Shown one piece after another: positions 47,754 to 56,992 of a DNA stretch of 64,000 nt. Source of the DNA: Rhodanobacteraceae bacterium ZG21-1. Lineage in GTDB: Bacteria; Pseudomonadota; Gammaproteobacteria; Xanthomonadales; Rhodanobacteraceae. Below the pieces are notes generated by a model. It was not told the origin of the DNA. It saw only the letters and a program-made list of their open reading frames with translations, and did not search any database. A program made the translations under genes and the position numbers. The stretch is from assembly GCA_021390615.1 (NCBI GenBank), contig JAJEJU010000025.1, positions 124,001 to 188,000 on the forward strand. The letters run 5' to 3'. How positions within the stretch are numbered: position 1 is the stretch's first letter; every line of letters begins with the position of its first letter.

Positions 47754-48743
47754 TCAGGGATGACCGTGCCCGCCGCAGGAGCCTGCGCGATCGGGGCAGT
47801 CCTCCGGATCGATCTGCACGGTGACGTGCTGGATGCCGAAGCGCTCGTTCAACAGCTGCCTGATTGCATGCAGGGCCTGCGCAGCACGTGCGGGGTCGTG
47901 CAGTTCGGCATGCAGGGTGGCCATGCGCGAGCCCGAGGCCAGCTGCCACACGTGCAGATGGTGCACGTCGCGGATGACCGCATCGGCCTCGCGCAATGCA
48001 GCCGCCACCTCGTCCGGGTTCATGCCTTCCGGCACGCCCTCCAGCAGGATGTGGGTCGAGCGGCGCAGCAGCTGCCATGCGCTATTGAGGATCAGCAGCG
48101 ACACCAGCAGCGAGAGCACCGGATCGGCCCAGTTCCAGCCCAGCCAGCGCACGACCAGCGCGGCCATCACCGCGGCGACCGAGCCGAGCAGGTCGCCGAG
48201 CACGTGCAGGCTGGCGCCGGCCAGGTTGACGTCGTCGTGCGCGTGATCGTGCAGCGTGCGCAGCACCACCACGTTCACCAGCAGGCCGACCAGGGCCACC
48301 GCCAGCATCGGGCCGGAAAGGATTTCGACCGGCGCGCGCAAGCGCGAGATGGCTTCGAAGGCGATGAAGCCCACCAGCACGAACTGGGTCAGCGCATTGA
48401 CGAAGCCGGCCAGTACCTCCAGCCGACCGTAGCCATAGGTGCGCCGCGCATCGGCCGGCCGCAGCGCCAGCCAGGCGCCGAGAAAAGCCAGCAGCAGCGC
48501 CAGCGAATCGACCAGCATGTGGCCGGCATCGGCCAGCAGGGCCAGCGAACCCGACCACAGGCCGCCGGCCACCTCGCCCACCATCATCGCCGTGGTCAGC
48601 ACGAAGGCCAGCAGCAGTTTGCGTTCGCGCGCGCGCAGGCGGCCCGGCGCCGTCGGCGATGCGTGATGGATGTGCGCGTGCGCATGGCCGTGCGAATGAC
48701 CGCCGGCGGCGTGCTCGTGATGATGGGCGTGACTGGAACTCAT
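47754..48743 (-). CDS. CDF-family zinc/cation exporter
   Basis: 329 residues. A His-rich N-terminus (HAHHHEHAAGGHSHGHAHAH) precedes six membrane helices. The two metal-binding motifs of the family are in place, DAGHMLVD in TM2 and HVLGD in TM5, then a cytoplasmic ferredoxin-like domain ending in a His/Cys-rich tail (ECPD-like EDCPDRAGSCGGHGH). It exports Zn2+, perhaps Co2+ or Cd2+, against protons (ZitB/CzcD type). It is 60 bp downstream of a MerC-like gene on the same strand, behind a candidate Zur site. Confidence 0.93.
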   Translation of the reverse strand: MSSSHAHHHEHAAGGHSHGHAHAHIHHASPTAPGRLRARERKLLLAFVLTTAMMVGEVAGGLWSGSLALLADAGHMLVDSLALLLAFLGAWLALRPADARRTYGYGRLEVLAGFVNALTQFVLVGFIAFEAISRLRAPVEILSGPMLAVALVGLLVNVVVLRTLHDHAHDDVNLAGASLHVLGDLLGSVAAVMAALVVRWLGWNWADPVLSLLVSLLILNSAWQLLRRSTHILLEGVPEGMNPDEVAAALREADAVIRDVHHLHVWQLASGSRMATLHAELHDPARAAQALHAIRQLLNERFGIQHVTVQIDPEDCPDRAGSCGGHGHP

Positions 48744-48803
48744 GGGCACATGCTAGGAAGCGCGCAGCGGGTTACACAATCACCACCGCGACGACTCGAC
48801 GCG

Positions 48804-49256
48804 TCAGTGCGCGCAATGCGGCCCGTGCACGTGGCCCAGGCGGCGATCCGTCTTCAGGTTGATGAAGTGCGCGGCGGCAACCATCAGGCCACCGCAGGTG
48901 ACCAGCACGCTGTGCAGCGCGATCGAATAATTCTCCGCGAAGGTCACGCCGAGCAGCAGCAACAACAGGCCCGGAATCGCCAGCATCAGCGCCACCGGCT
49001 GATGATGCCGGCGGAAGCCGCCGATCAGGCTGGTCAGCGCGAGCAGGCTGGCGAACAGCACGAAGCCGCGCTCGAAGCGATGGTCCGCGAGGAAGCTCAG
49101 GCCCAGCACCGGCAGCAGCGCCAGCACGAAGGGCAAGGCGGCGCAGTGGATCGCGCACAGGAACGAGGCAGCCGTGCCGACGCGGTCGGCCAGATGCCAC
49201 CACCGCGCATTCGCCGGAGCGTCTTGCTGATCGAGGTTCGACGGCTCGAGACCCAT
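48804..49256 (-). CDS. MerC-domain membrane protein
   Basis: 150 residues with four membrane helices; the first has the MerC motif SFLCAIHCAALPFVL with two Cys. A His-rich C-terminal end (GHVHGPHCAH) is able to bind metal. MerC proteins move Hg2+ inward in mer operons, but here no other mer gene exists and the neighbours are a zinc exporter and a Zur-like regulator, so a role in zinc handling is more likely. AAGG lies before the ATG at 49256; the upstream ATG five codons away has weaker context. Confidence 0.85.
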   Translation of the reverse strand: MGLEPSNLDQQDAPANARWWHLADRVGTAASFLCAIHCAALPFVLALLPVLGLSFLADHRFERGFVLFASLLALTSLIGGFRRHHQPVALMLAIPGLLLLLLGVTFAENYSIALHSVLVTCGGLMVAAAHFINLKTDRRLGHVHGPHCAH

Positions 49257-49335
49257 GTCTGACCTTTGCATCCGTATGGCGTACCGGCTCCGACTCGGAC
49301 GCTCGCGCCCTCGTCCTACCGGATAGACGGACGCA

Positions 49336-49350
49336 TGTTACTTTATAACA
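49336..49350. promoter_or_regulatory. Candidate Zur site
   Basis: TGTTACTTTATAACA is a dyad resembling the TGTTATANTATAACA-like core of Zur sites, with outer arms TGTTA/TAACA exact and one inner mismatch. It lies 80 bp before the MerC-like gene, in the promoter region of the merC-CDF unit and behind the zur gene. Confidence 0.6.
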
Positions 49351-49514
49351 AATCGTAACGCCACTACCCGGCGCAAACGCCCAGCGAAGCTGCATGGGGG
49401 CGACGCCGACACGTCACGGCAAAGCCCGCGCAAAGCTGCTCGGCTAGGAAAGAAACCGCTCGGGAAGGAAACCGCGTGAAGCCACGTAAGCCGGCTCCGC
49501 GCCGGGTCGCAGCC

Positions 49515-50006
49515 TCAGCCCTTATGGCACTGCTTGCAGATGCCGTGCACTTCCAGCGTCTGCGCCTGCGGACGGAAACCCAGCGCCTTGGCCTGGGCCT
49601 CGATCAGCTCGGCAACCCGCTCGTCGCACACTTCCTGCGCGCTCGAACAGACGTCGCAGATCAGGAACGGCACCTGGTGCGCCTCGGCCGGATGGTGGCA
49701 GGACACGAAGGCGTTGATCGACTCGAGCTTGTGGATGAAGCCGTGCTCAAGCAGGAAATCCAGCGCGCGATACACCGTGGGCGGCGCGGCATTGCCGTGC
49801 TTGTCGCGCAGCTGGTCGAGCAGGTCGTAGGCCTTCACCGGCTTGCCGGCCGCAGCAATCAGCTCCAGCACTTCCTTGCGCAGCGGCGTCAGGCGCAGCC
49901 CGCGTTCCTCGCTGGCAAGCTCCACCGCCGCCACGAAGCTCTTGGCGTCATCGTGGTGGTGATGGTGCGAATGCGGTTTGCTGGCGCTCTGGGTCACTGG
50001 CTTCAC
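49515..50006 (-). CDS. zur: Fur-family zinc regulator (Zur-like)
   Basis: 163 residues. The N-terminus has a His run (HSHHHHHDD), then the winged helix (RGLRLTPLRKEVLELIAAAG, PPTVYRALDFLLEHGF) and the dimer domain with SCHHPAEAHQVPFLICDVC and the terminal GICKQCHKG, forming the structural Cys4 zinc site. The metal-sensing His/Cys pattern and zinc-transport neighbours favour Zur over Fur. A GTG start at 50006 is used; no ATG lies before the DNA-binding domain. In Xanthomonas, Zur both represses uptake and activates an exporter, so the CDF gene downstream is a plausible target. Confidence 0.88.
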   Translation of the reverse strand: MKPVTQSASKPHSHHHHHDDAKSFVAAVELASEERGLRLTPLRKEVLELIAAAGKPVKAYDLLDQLRDKHGNAAPPTVYRALDFLLEHGFIHKLESINAFVSCHHPAEAHQVPFLICDVCSSAQEVCDERVAELIEAQAKALGFRPQAQTLEVHGICKQCHKG

Positions 50007-50039
50007 CTCGAGGCGCCATGATACACCCCCGGCCGTGGC

Positions 50040-50339
50040 CTAGCGTCGCAGCGGCGGCGGCGGCGGTCGGCCCGACCCGGAAGGCGGCGGCTTGCGCCGC
50101 GGCAGCCACAGCAGCGGCCAGCCCAGCGGGCCGAGCAGCACCGACCACAGCACCCCTTCCAGCAGGCGCCCGCGCCACCAGCCCAGCAGGGCACCGACCG
50201 CGACGAAGCCAAGGCTCCACCAGAGCAGCGCCGCCCAGGGCACCATCTGCATCAGGTTGAGGAAAATATGCAGGCTCGCCGTCGGCGAATCCGGATCGAC
50301 GCCTTGGGTCGCCCGATCGAGCCAGTCATTCATGTCCAT
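50040..50339 (-). CDS. Small membrane protein of unknown function
   Basis: 99 residues: an acidic N-terminus (MDMNDWLDRATQGVDPD) and two hydrophobic helices (MVPWAALLWWSLGFVAVGALL and LLEGVLWSVLLGPLGWPLLWL), the second after a basic loop. A Pro/Arg-rich tail follows. The protein is probably in the inner membrane with both ends inside. The start at 50339 or two codons later (50333) is possible. It lies 33 bp before the zur gene on the same strand and may share its transcript. No domain is recognised. Confidence 0.65.
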   Translation of the reverse strand: MDMNDWLDRATQGVDPDSPTASLHIFLNLMQMVPWAALLWWSLGFVAVGALLGWWRGRLLEGVLWSVLLGPLGWPLLWLPRRKPPPSGSGRPPPPPLRR

Positions 50340-50424
50340 ATGCTTAGCATAGCGGGCACGGCCGGCCGCAGCGGCGCGGCGCCGGCGTTCCACCCGACGA
50401 CTCTGGCCTGAGCGGATGCCATCC

Positions 50425-51105
50425 ATGCGTTGCCTGCTGATCGAGGACGACAAGCCCACCGCGCAGTTCATCGGCGACGGTTTACGGCGCAGCGGCTGCG
50501 AGGTGGAGATCTGCCACGACGGCGGCAGCGGCCTCAGCCGCGCAACCGAGGCCAGCTGGGACGTGATCGTGCTGGACCGCATGCTGCCCGGCGGCATCGA
50601 CGGCCTGGACATCCTGGCCGCGCTGCGCGCGCGCGACGACGCCACCCCGGTGCTGATCCTCAGCGCGCTCAGCAGCCTGGACGAGCGCGTGAAAGGCCTG
50701 CGCAGCGGCGGCGACGACTATCTCACCAAGCCGTTCGGCTTCGACGAACTGCAGGCGCGCATCGAGGCGCTGACCCGCCGCCGCAGCCCGCGCGACGAGG
50801 CCGAGCGACTGGGCGTGGCGGACTTGCTGCTGGACACCCGCGCGCGCCGCGCCTTCCGCGGCGGCGAGCCGATCCCGCTGCAGCCGCGCGAATATCAATT
50901 GCTCGAATACCTGCTGCGCCACCAGGGCGAAGTGGTGACGCGGAAGATGCTGCTGTCGGCGGTGTGGGGCTACCACTTCGATCCCGAGACCAATGTGATC
51001 GACGTGCAGATGAGCCGGCTGCGCAACAAGATCGACAAGGACGGCGAAGTGCCGCTGATCCAGACCCTCCGCGGTGTCGGCTACACCATCCGCGCCGATG
51101 GCTAG
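50425..51105 (+). CDS. OmpR-family response regulator
   Basis: 226 residues. The receiver has IEDD, phospho-acceptor Asp51 in VIVLDRMLPG and Lys in LTKPFGFDEL. The winged helix ends with VIDVQMSRLRNKI and TLRGVGYTIRADG. The ATG at 50425 gives the canonical MRCLLIEDD; an ATG three codons upstream (50416) is also open. It overlaps the kinase gene by eight bases. CzcR/CopR/QseB-type regulators look like this; the regulon is unknown, with no obvious partner target apart from the kinase. Confidence 0.93.
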   Translation: MRCLLIEDDKPTAQFIGDGLRRSGCEVEICHDGGSGLSRATEASWDVIVLDRMLPGGIDGLDILAALRARDDATPVLILSALSSLDERVKGLRSGGDDYLTKPFGFDELQARIEALTRRRSPRDEAERLGVADLLLDTRARRAFRGGEPIPLQPREYQLLEYLLRHQGEVVTRKMLLSAVWGYHFDPETNVIDVQMSRLRNKIDKDGEVPLIQTLRGVGYTIRADG

Positions 51106-52456
51106 CTTCCGTCACTCGATGGTGTTCCGCATGGCGGTGGGCTACGGCCTGCTGCTGCTGATCTCGTTCGCGCTGATCTCCACCGTGTTCTACGTCGGCA
51201 CCGCCGGCCTGCTCGCCCGCAACATCGACAACCAGCTCACCGCCACCTCGCGGCGGCTGATCCAGCTGCGTGCCGAGGGCGGCGAGGACGCGCTGGAGCG
51301 GGAGATCCACGCCCTGCTCACCGACGACCGCGACGTCGATACCGAAGTCTACCTGCTGGTCGCGCCGGACGGACGCAAGCTGATCGGCAACCTCACCGCC
51401 TGGCCCGGCCTCGGCGGCCACGACAACCAGCTGGTGCGGCTGCAGGTGAAGCGCCTCGGCCGCGACTCGATGAGCCGGCTGCTGGTGTATCGCTTCGCCG
51501 ACGGCGAGGTGCTGGTGGTAGGCCGCGACATGCAGGACCAGCGCGATCTGGAGCACATGATCTGGGTGGCGCTGGGCCTGGGTGGGCTGGTGGCGCTGGC
51601 TCTCGCCGCCGCCGGCGCCTGGCTGTTCCGCTCACAGCTCAAGCAGCAGCTGCGCGCGATCCACCGCACCACCGCGGAGATTTCCGCCGGCAACCTCGAT
51701 CGGCGCATCGACATCGGCCGCTCGCGCGACGAGTTCGCCGTGGTCGCCGACGACATCAACGCCATGCTCGACCAGATCGAGCGCCTGATGGACACCGCGC
51801 GCAACGTCTCGAACGCGGTCGCGCACGACATGCGCACGCCGCTGGGGCGCATCCGCGGCGCGCTGGAGGATGCGCTGCGCTCCGACCAGCCGCAGCAGAA
51901 GCTGCCGGACGGCGCGCGCTACGCGATCGGCGAGATCGACGCGCTGACCGTGGTGCTGGACAAGCTGCTGCAGATCGCCGAGGCGGAGTCGGGCGTGCGC
52001 CGGCAGCATTTCGGCCCCACCGCGCTGGGCGAGGTCATCGCCGACATCGTCGAGCTGTACCAGCCGGCGGCGGAAAGCGAAGGCATCCGCATCGTGCTGC
52101 AGCTGGACGACGACAGCGCCGTGCCGGCCGACCGCGACCTGATCGCCAGCGTGATCGCCAACCTGCTGGACAATGCCTTCAAATATGCCGGCCGCGGCGC
52201 GCAGGTGCTGGTAAGCGTCCGCCACGACGGCCAGCACGTGCTGCTGACCGTGCAGGACGACGGCCCGGGCATTCCCGAGTCGCTGATCCACCGCGTCACC
52301 GAGCGCTTCTATCGCGTCGACGCCAGCCGCCACCAGCACGGCAACGGCCTCGGCCTGTCGATCGTCGCCGCCGTGGTGGCCCTGCACCGCGGCACGCTGC
52401 GACTGGAGAACGCCCAACCGGGACTGCGCGTGAGCATCAGCCTGCCGCGCGGCTGA
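51098..52456 (+). CDS. Sensor histidine kinase
   Basis: 452 residues: TM1 about 15-36, periplasmic domain to about 155, TM2 about 156-178, HAMP, DHp with NAVAHDMRTPLGRI (His243; the variant Asp after His is common in this branch), N box (IANLLDNAFKYA), G1 (DDGPGIPE) and G2 (GNGLGLSIV). It is co-translated with the regulator upstream through an ATGGCTAG overlap. The ligand is unknown. The preceding zinc cluster is on the other strand, so a link to metal sensing is only positional. Confidence 0.93.
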   Translation: MASFRHSMVFRMAVGYGLLLLISFALISTVFYVGTAGLLARNIDNQLTATSRRLIQLRAEGGEDALEREIHALLTDDRDVDTEVYLLVAPDGRKLIGNLTAWPGLGGHDNQLVRLQVKRLGRDSMSRLLVYRFADGEVLVVGRDMQDQRDLEHMIWVALGLGGLVALALAAAGAWLFRSQLKQQLRAIHRTTAEISAGNLDRRIDIGRSRDEFAVVADDINAMLDQIERLMDTARNVSNAVAHDMRTPLGRIRGALEDALRSDQPQQKLPDGARYAIGEIDALTVVLDKLLQIAEAESGVRRQHFGPTALGEVIADIVELYQPAAESEGIRIVLQLDDDSAVPADRDLIASVIANLLDNAFKYAGRGAQVLVSVRHDGQHVLLTVQDDGPGIPESLIHRVTERFYRVDASRHQHGNGLGLSIVAAVVALHRGTLRLENAQPGLRVSISLPRG

Positions 52457-52475
52457 AGCACGCCTGGCGAATGAC

Positions 52476-53255
52476 TCAGATAGCGTCTGCGCGCAGCTGC
52501 TTCAGCACCGCCGTCAGCAGCTCCGGCTCGAAGAATTCGGTATAGGTCAGCGCGGCCTGGCTGCCGTCCACACGCAACAGCCGCAGCTGGGTGCTGTAGG
52601 GGTCGAGCGCGCAGTCGACCACGTCGCTGATGTCCAGCAGCTGTCCGCGCAGAGTCAGCGAACTGGAGGTCAACAAGGCCTGCTCGGTGTTCGCACCGAC
52701 ATAGGCATGGATGCCCAGCGAGAAGCTCTCCTGCAGCTTGCCCATGCCGGTGGTGACCTTGAAGGGCACCGTCCCGCCGCTGCGCAGTATCGCGAGCAGG
52801 CCGGGCAGGCGCGCCTCGATATAGCCATCCAGAAGGCCAAGCCGGAACGCACCGTAGCGCGTCAGGTGCGCGTTGGCGGACTCCCAGGGGCCGTCGGCGC
52901 TGCGAAACGCCAGGCCTACCGAAATGTTCGCCCGATACATCTGGCAAGTCTCGGCGAGCTGCCCGAACGCATAGCTGCGCGACTGGCCGCCCTGCTCCAC
53001 GCGGACGCCCTGTTCGCCCAGCACCATCACGCCGCGGCGGCGTGACCACCAGCCGGCCGCGCACAGCGCCAGGCCCAGCAGCGCGGCGCCGGCCATCACG
53101 GCGGCGATCATCGCGCGGCCTTCGGGCGCCGCCTTGCCCTGGATGGCCGCCAGCAGCACGGCGCAGGCCAGGAACAGGCCGCCGAGCAGAAACATCACTA
53201 GCCCCAGCGAGGCGTTCTTGCGGTGGCGGCTGAGTACCTTTCCGATGGTCTGCAT
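52476..53255 (-). CDS. Membrane protein of unknown function
   Basis: 259 residues. Two N-terminal membrane helices (LGLVMFLLGGLFLACAVLL and IAAVMAGAALLGLALCAAGWW) are joined by a short loop. A cytoplasmic domain of about 180 residues follows (GVMVLGEQGVRVEQGGQSRS onward) with alternating strands like a PH-type fold. No catalytic motif. It stands alone, convergent with the kinase gene, 20 bp apart. The name is left open. Confidence 0.75.
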   Translation of the reverse strand: MQTIGKVLSRHRKNASLGLVMFLLGGLFLACAVLLAAIQGKAAPEGRAMIAAVMAGAALLGLALCAAGWWSRRRGVMVLGEQGVRVEQGGQSRSYAFGQLAETCQMYRANISVGLAFRSADGPWESANAHLTRYGAFRLGLLDGYIEARLPGLLAILRSGGTVPFKVTTGMGKLQESFSLGIHAYVGANTEQALLTSSSLTLRGQLLDISDVVDCALDPYSTQLRLLRVDGSQAALTYTEFFEPELLTAVLKQLRADAI

Positions 53256-53348
53256 GAGCTTCGATCCGTGAGCGACAAACCGCCAAGTCTAGCAAGAACG
53301 TCGGCGCTCCCTGCAGCAGTTGCTCAGGCGACTCGGCCAAGCCGACGA

Positions 53349-54044
53349 CTAAGCGGCCGCCTCAGCCAACAGCCGATCGCGCTCGATGCCGAGTTCGTGG
53401 CGCAGCCCGTCCCAGCCGCGTGGCGTCACCTGCAACAGGCGCGCGGATCGCGACGGCCGCAGCCAGCCGCTGGCGCACAGCCAGCGCAACCACTCCGCGC
53501 CCAGCGGGCCGGCCAGATGGTGCTGATGCTCGCTCCAGTCCAGGCAGGGACGCGCGACCTCGGCGCCGTCGCGCGGGCACGCCGAGATGTCCAGGCCGAG
53601 GCCCGTGAACCAGGCCCAACCCGCTGCCGTGACCTCGAAGCGATCCGCAGTCGCCGCGATCACGCCGCGCTGCTGCAGCGCCTGGGTCAAGGCCACGCCG
53701 AGCCGGCCGGCGAGATGGTCGTAGCAGCGTCGCGCGAACTGCGGCGAGCGCACCGGCGACGCCGGCAGCGCGGCGGCGAGCGTGGCCAGGGTCTCCAGCG
53801 CCAGCGCCACCTGCGGACCAGCCAGCCGATAGCGCCGCTCGCGTCCGTCCTGGCTCACCGCCAGCAGGCCGCCGGCAAGCAGCTTGGCCAGATGCGCGCT
53901 GGCGGTCTGCGCCGTCACGCCGACCTCGCGGGCAAGCACGCCGGCGGGCTGCGCCTGCCCTGCGGCCAGGGCCATCAGCATCGCTGCGCGGGTGGGATCG
54001 GCGATCAGGTGCGCCATGGAAGCAAGCTTGGGCGGCATCGACAT
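53349..54044 (-). CDS. ArsR-type winged-helix repressor with C-terminal domain
   Basis: 231 residues. The first 90 form an ArsR helix-turn-helix (IADPTRAAMLMALAAGQAQP, then AGVLAREVGVTAQTASAHLAKL, wing SQDGRERRYRLAG). The remaining part is a second helical/winged domain with Cys (FARRCYDHLAGRLG, ISACPRDGAEVARPCLDWSEH) that may sense metal or thiol chemistry. GGAG stands seven bases before the ATG at 54044. It is divergent from the DHA2 pump gene. A 9-6-9 dyad in the 126-bp gap is its likely operator. Confidence 0.9.
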   Translation of the reverse strand: MSMPPKLASMAHLIADPTRAAMLMALAAGQAQPAGVLAREVGVTAQTASAHLAKLLAGGLLAVSQDGRERRYRLAGPQVALALETLATLAAALPASPVRSPQFARRCYDHLAGRLGVALTQALQQRGVIAATADRFEVTAAGWAWFTGLGLDISACPRDGAEVARPCLDWSEHQHHLAGPLGAEWLRWLCASGWLRPSRSARLLQVTPRGWDGLRHELGIERDRLLAEAAA

Positions 54045-54092
54045 GGACAGGCTCCGACTGAGGCCACCCAGGCTAGTCCGGCGTTGCGGCAA

Positions 54093-54116
54093 ATGCTTCG
54101 ACACGCATCGAAACAT
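54093..54116. promoter_or_regulatory. Operator dyad between ArsR-type gene and pump
   Basis: ATGCTTCGA - CACGCA - TCGAAACAT: nine-base arms with one mismatch and a 6-bp spacer, with TTCGA/TCGAA as the perfect core. It lies 49-72 bp before the repressor's start and 55-78 bp before the MFS start. Confidence 0.8.
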
Positions 54117-54170
54117 CGGGCCGGCAGCGCCACCCAGACTCGCAGCTCGTTCGAGCGGATTCGCCAGATC

Positions 54171-55562
54171 ATGACCGACGCACGTGCCGCACCCCGCCGC
54201 ATCCTGGCCGCGACCAGCGTCAGCTACACCCTGGTGCTGCTGGATGCTTCCATCGTCAACGTGGCGCTGCAGCGCATCGCGCAGGCTTTCTCGGCCGACG
54301 TCGCCGGCCTGCAGTGGGTGGTCAGCGCCTATACGCTAGCCTTCGCCAGCCTGCTGCTGAGCGGCGGCACCCTGGGCGACCGCTGCGGCGCCAGGCGCAT
54401 CTACCTGGCCGGCCTGGCCTTGTTCACCGCCGCATCGCTGCTGTGCGGCGTCGCACCGAACCTGGCCGCGCTGATCGCCGCCCGCGCCGCGCAAGGCGTC
54501 GGCGCAGCCCTGCTGGTGCCGTGTTCGCTGAGCCTGATCAGCCGCGCCTATCCACAGCCTGCGCAGCGCGCCGCAGCGATCGGCCTGTGGGTGGGCTGTG
54601 GCGGCGTGGCGATGGCGGCCGGCCCGCCGCTCGGCGGACTGCTGATCGAAAGCTTCGGCTGGCGCAGCATCTTCCTGCTCAATGCCCCGGTCGGCCTGGC
54701 CGGCATCTGGCTCACTTTGCGCACCGCGCGGCAGGCGGCGACGGCGACGGCGCCATCGTTCGACCTGGCCGGCCAGCTGACGGCGATGCTCGCTCTCGGC
54801 AGCTCGATCGGCGTGCTGATCGAAGCGCCGCAGCTCGGCTGGCACACCCTGCCCATCCAAGGCGGCGCGGTATGCGCCGTGCTGGCCTGGGCGAGCTTCC
54901 TGATGATCGAGGCACGCCGCAGGCAGCCGATGCTGCCGCTGTCGCTGTTCCGGCATGCGGTGTTCTCCGCCTCTGTGTTTGCCTCGCTGGCTTCGGCCTT
55001 CGTGTTCTACGGCCTGATCTTCGTGCTCAGCCTGTACTTCCAGCAGGCGCGCGGCTACTCACCGTGGCGCGCCGGCCTCGCCTTTCTACCGCTGAGCGCC
55101 GCGATGGCCTTCGGCAGCCTGCTGTGCGGCCCGCTGAGCGCGCGCTTCGGCCAGCGCTGGCCGATGTGCGGCGCCTTCGGCCTCTACCTGGCGGGCCTGC
55201 TGCTGTTGTCCCTGCTCGGCCACGACACGCCCTATGCGCTGGCCGCCATCGCGCTGCCGCCGATCGGGCTGGCGGCCGGCTTCATCTCGCCGGCCGCCAC
55301 AGCGCCGGCGATGGGCACGGTCGAACCCGGCCGCGCCGGCGTGGCGGCGGGCGTGCTCAACGCAGCCAGGCAGAGCGGCGCGGCGCTGGGCATCGCGGTG
55401 TGCGGCAGCCTGCTCGCCGCGCCGCAAGGCTTCGCGCAGGGCATGCGCGATGCGCTGTGGATCGCGGCGGCGCTGGCCGTCGCCGCCGCGCTCGCCTGGG
55501 CATGGACGCTGGCCGCGCCCGCCGCGCAGGCGGCGCCTGGCGGCAACCTTTCCAAACCGTAA
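54171..55562 (+). CDS. DHA2-family MFS multidrug transporter (14 TM)
   Basis: 463 residues with fourteen membrane helices. The motif D1 of DHA2 pumps is present (LLDASIVNVALQRIAQAF), then LQWVVSAYTLAFASLLLSGG and TLGDRCGARRIYLAGLALF between TM2 and TM3. The antiporter motif C is GPPLGGLLIESFGWRSIF. It exports toxic organic cations or other drugs by proton exchange. It heads a unit that continues with RND genes 180 bp downstream, and is divergent from the ArsR-type repressor. Confidence 0.93.
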   Translation: MTDARAAPRRILAATSVSYTLVLLDASIVNVALQRIAQAFSADVAGLQWVVSAYTLAFASLLLSGGTLGDRCGARRIYLAGLALFTAASLLCGVAPNLAALIAARAAQGVGAALLVPCSLSLISRAYPQPAQRAAAIGLWVGCGGVAMAAGPPLGGLLIESFGWRSIFLLNAPVGLAGIWLTLRTARQAATATAPSFDLAGQLTAMLALGSSIGVLIEAPQLGWHTLPIQGGAVCAVLAWASFLMIEARRRQPMLPLSLFRHAVFSASVFASLASAFVFYGLIFVLSLYFQQARGYSPWRAGLAFLPLSAAMAFGSLLCGPLSARFGQRWPMCGAFGLYLAGLLLLSLLGHDTPYALAAIALPPIGLAAGFISPAATAPAMGTVEPGRAGVAAGVLNAARQSGAALGIAVCGSLLAAPQGFAQGMRDALWIAAALAVAAALAWAWTLAAPAAQAAPGGNLSKP

Positions 55563-55744
55563 CTGTTCGCCGGATACCCCGCTCGTTAAGGTTCCGGCAT
55601 GGCGCGCGACGCGGCTCCCCACCAGCGCGGCAGCGGTGCGGCCGTTTCCCCGGACGGCAGCGATGCGATGACTGCGGCGGCGCCTGCACAGGTGCCGCCG
55701 TGGTCGGCCGAGCCTCGCGCCGGCTTCCTTTCCCCGGAACAGGC

Positions 55745-56923
55745 ATGTCCAAGTCATCCATGTTCAAGCTCGGCGCAGCGGTGCTGCTGGTCGCCGCCGC
55801 AGGCCTGCTCGGCCATGTCGCGCTGAACTCGCGACAGCCGCCGCCGGTCGCCGCCACGTCGTCCGCAGCCCCGCACGACACGGTGGACGTCAGCGAGCTG
55901 CAGGCGCGGCAGATCAAGCTGGTCCGCGCCGACCTGCATGCGTTCCAGACCCGGGTCGACGCCGTCGGCTATATCGACTTCAACCAGGATCGCCTGGCCC
56001 AGGTGTTTTCGCCCTATCCGGGGCGGGTGCTGCAGGTGCAGGTGCAGGCCGGCGAGGACGTCAAGAAGGGCCAGCCGCTGTTCGCCATCGCCAGCCCCGA
56101 CCTGGCCCAGGCCGAATCCACCCTGATCTCGACTGCCGGCCTGCTCGCACTGTCGCAGCGCACGCTGGCGCGCACGCGCCAGATGCTGCATGCGCAGGCC
56201 AGCGCACAGAAGGACCTGGAACAGGCGACTTCCGACCAGCAGACCGCCGCTGGCAACTACCAGGCCGCGCGCCAGGCGCTGCGCATCTTCGGCAAGTCGG
56301 ATGCGGAGATGCAGCGCATCGTGGCCAGCCGCAAGGTCGACGACCGCTTCGTGGTGGTCAGCCCGTTCGCCGGCCGCGTGACCGCGCGCACCATCGCGCC
56401 GGGCACCCTGGTGCAGCCGGGCACCACGCCGGCGCCGTTGACCATCGCCGACCTGTCCAACGTGTGGGCGGTGGCCAATGTGGACGAAGGCTCGGCGCCC
56501 GCGCTGCGCGCCGGCGAGCCGGTCAGCGTGGCGATCTCGGCGCTGCCGGGGCGCACCCTGAAGGGCACGCTCGACTATGTCGGCGACGCGGTGGACCCGA
56601 ACACGCACCGCCTTGCCGTGCACGCCGCGATCGAGGATTCCACCCACGAGCTGCGCCCGCAGATGCTCGCCACGCTGACCGTGCAGACCGGCGAACCGAT
56701 GCGCGCGGTGGCCGTGCCGACCAATGCCGTGGTGCGCGAAGGCGACGGCAGCATGACCGTGTTCGCCACCCAGGACGGCCGCCGCTTCGTGCGCCGCGAG
56801 GTGCGACTGGGCCTGCAGCAGGACGGCCTGGACCAGGTGCTGCACGGCCTCGCCGCGAACGAGCAGGTGGCCGGTGACGGCGCCCTGTTCCTCAGCGCGG
56901 CGCTGGCGCTGCAGTCGCAGTAG
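55745..56923 (+). CDS. RND periplasmic adaptor (membrane fusion protein)
   Basis: 392 residues. An N-terminal anchor helix (LGAAVLLVAAAGLLGHVAL) is followed by the beta-barrel, lipoyl (RVLQVQVQAGEDVKKGQPLFAIASPDL) and alpha-hairpin domains (LISTAGLLALSQRTLARTRQ), again lipoyl, and the membrane-proximal barrel (IADLSNVWAVANVDEG). The order is CusB/CzcB-like, without the metal-binding Met or His clusters. It links inner-membrane pump and outer-membrane channel. The adjoining permease and channel genes complete the set. Confidence 0.92.
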   Translation: MSKSSMFKLGAAVLLVAAAGLLGHVALNSRQPPPVAATSSAAPHDTVDVSELQARQIKLVRADLHAFQTRVDAVGYIDFNQDRLAQVFSPYPGRVLQVQVQAGEDVKKGQPLFAIASPDLAQAESTLISTAGLLALSQRTLARTRQMLHAQASAQKDLEQATSDQQTAAGNYQAARQALRIFGKSDAEMQRIVASRKVDDRFVVVSPFAGRVTARTIAPGTLVQPGTTPAPLTIADLSNVWAVANVDEGSAPALRAGEPVSVAISALPGRTLKGTLDYVGDAVDPNTHRLAVHAAIEDSTHELRPQMLATLTVQTGEPMRAVAVPTNAVVREGDGSMTVFATQDGRRFVRREVRLGLQQDGLDQVLHGLAANEQVAGDGALFLSAALALQSQ

Positions 56924-56992
56924 CCCGGCATCGTCCAGCAATCCAGCGCCGACACCTTACCCAGCCGCATCCCCGCATCCACAGGCAGGCCC

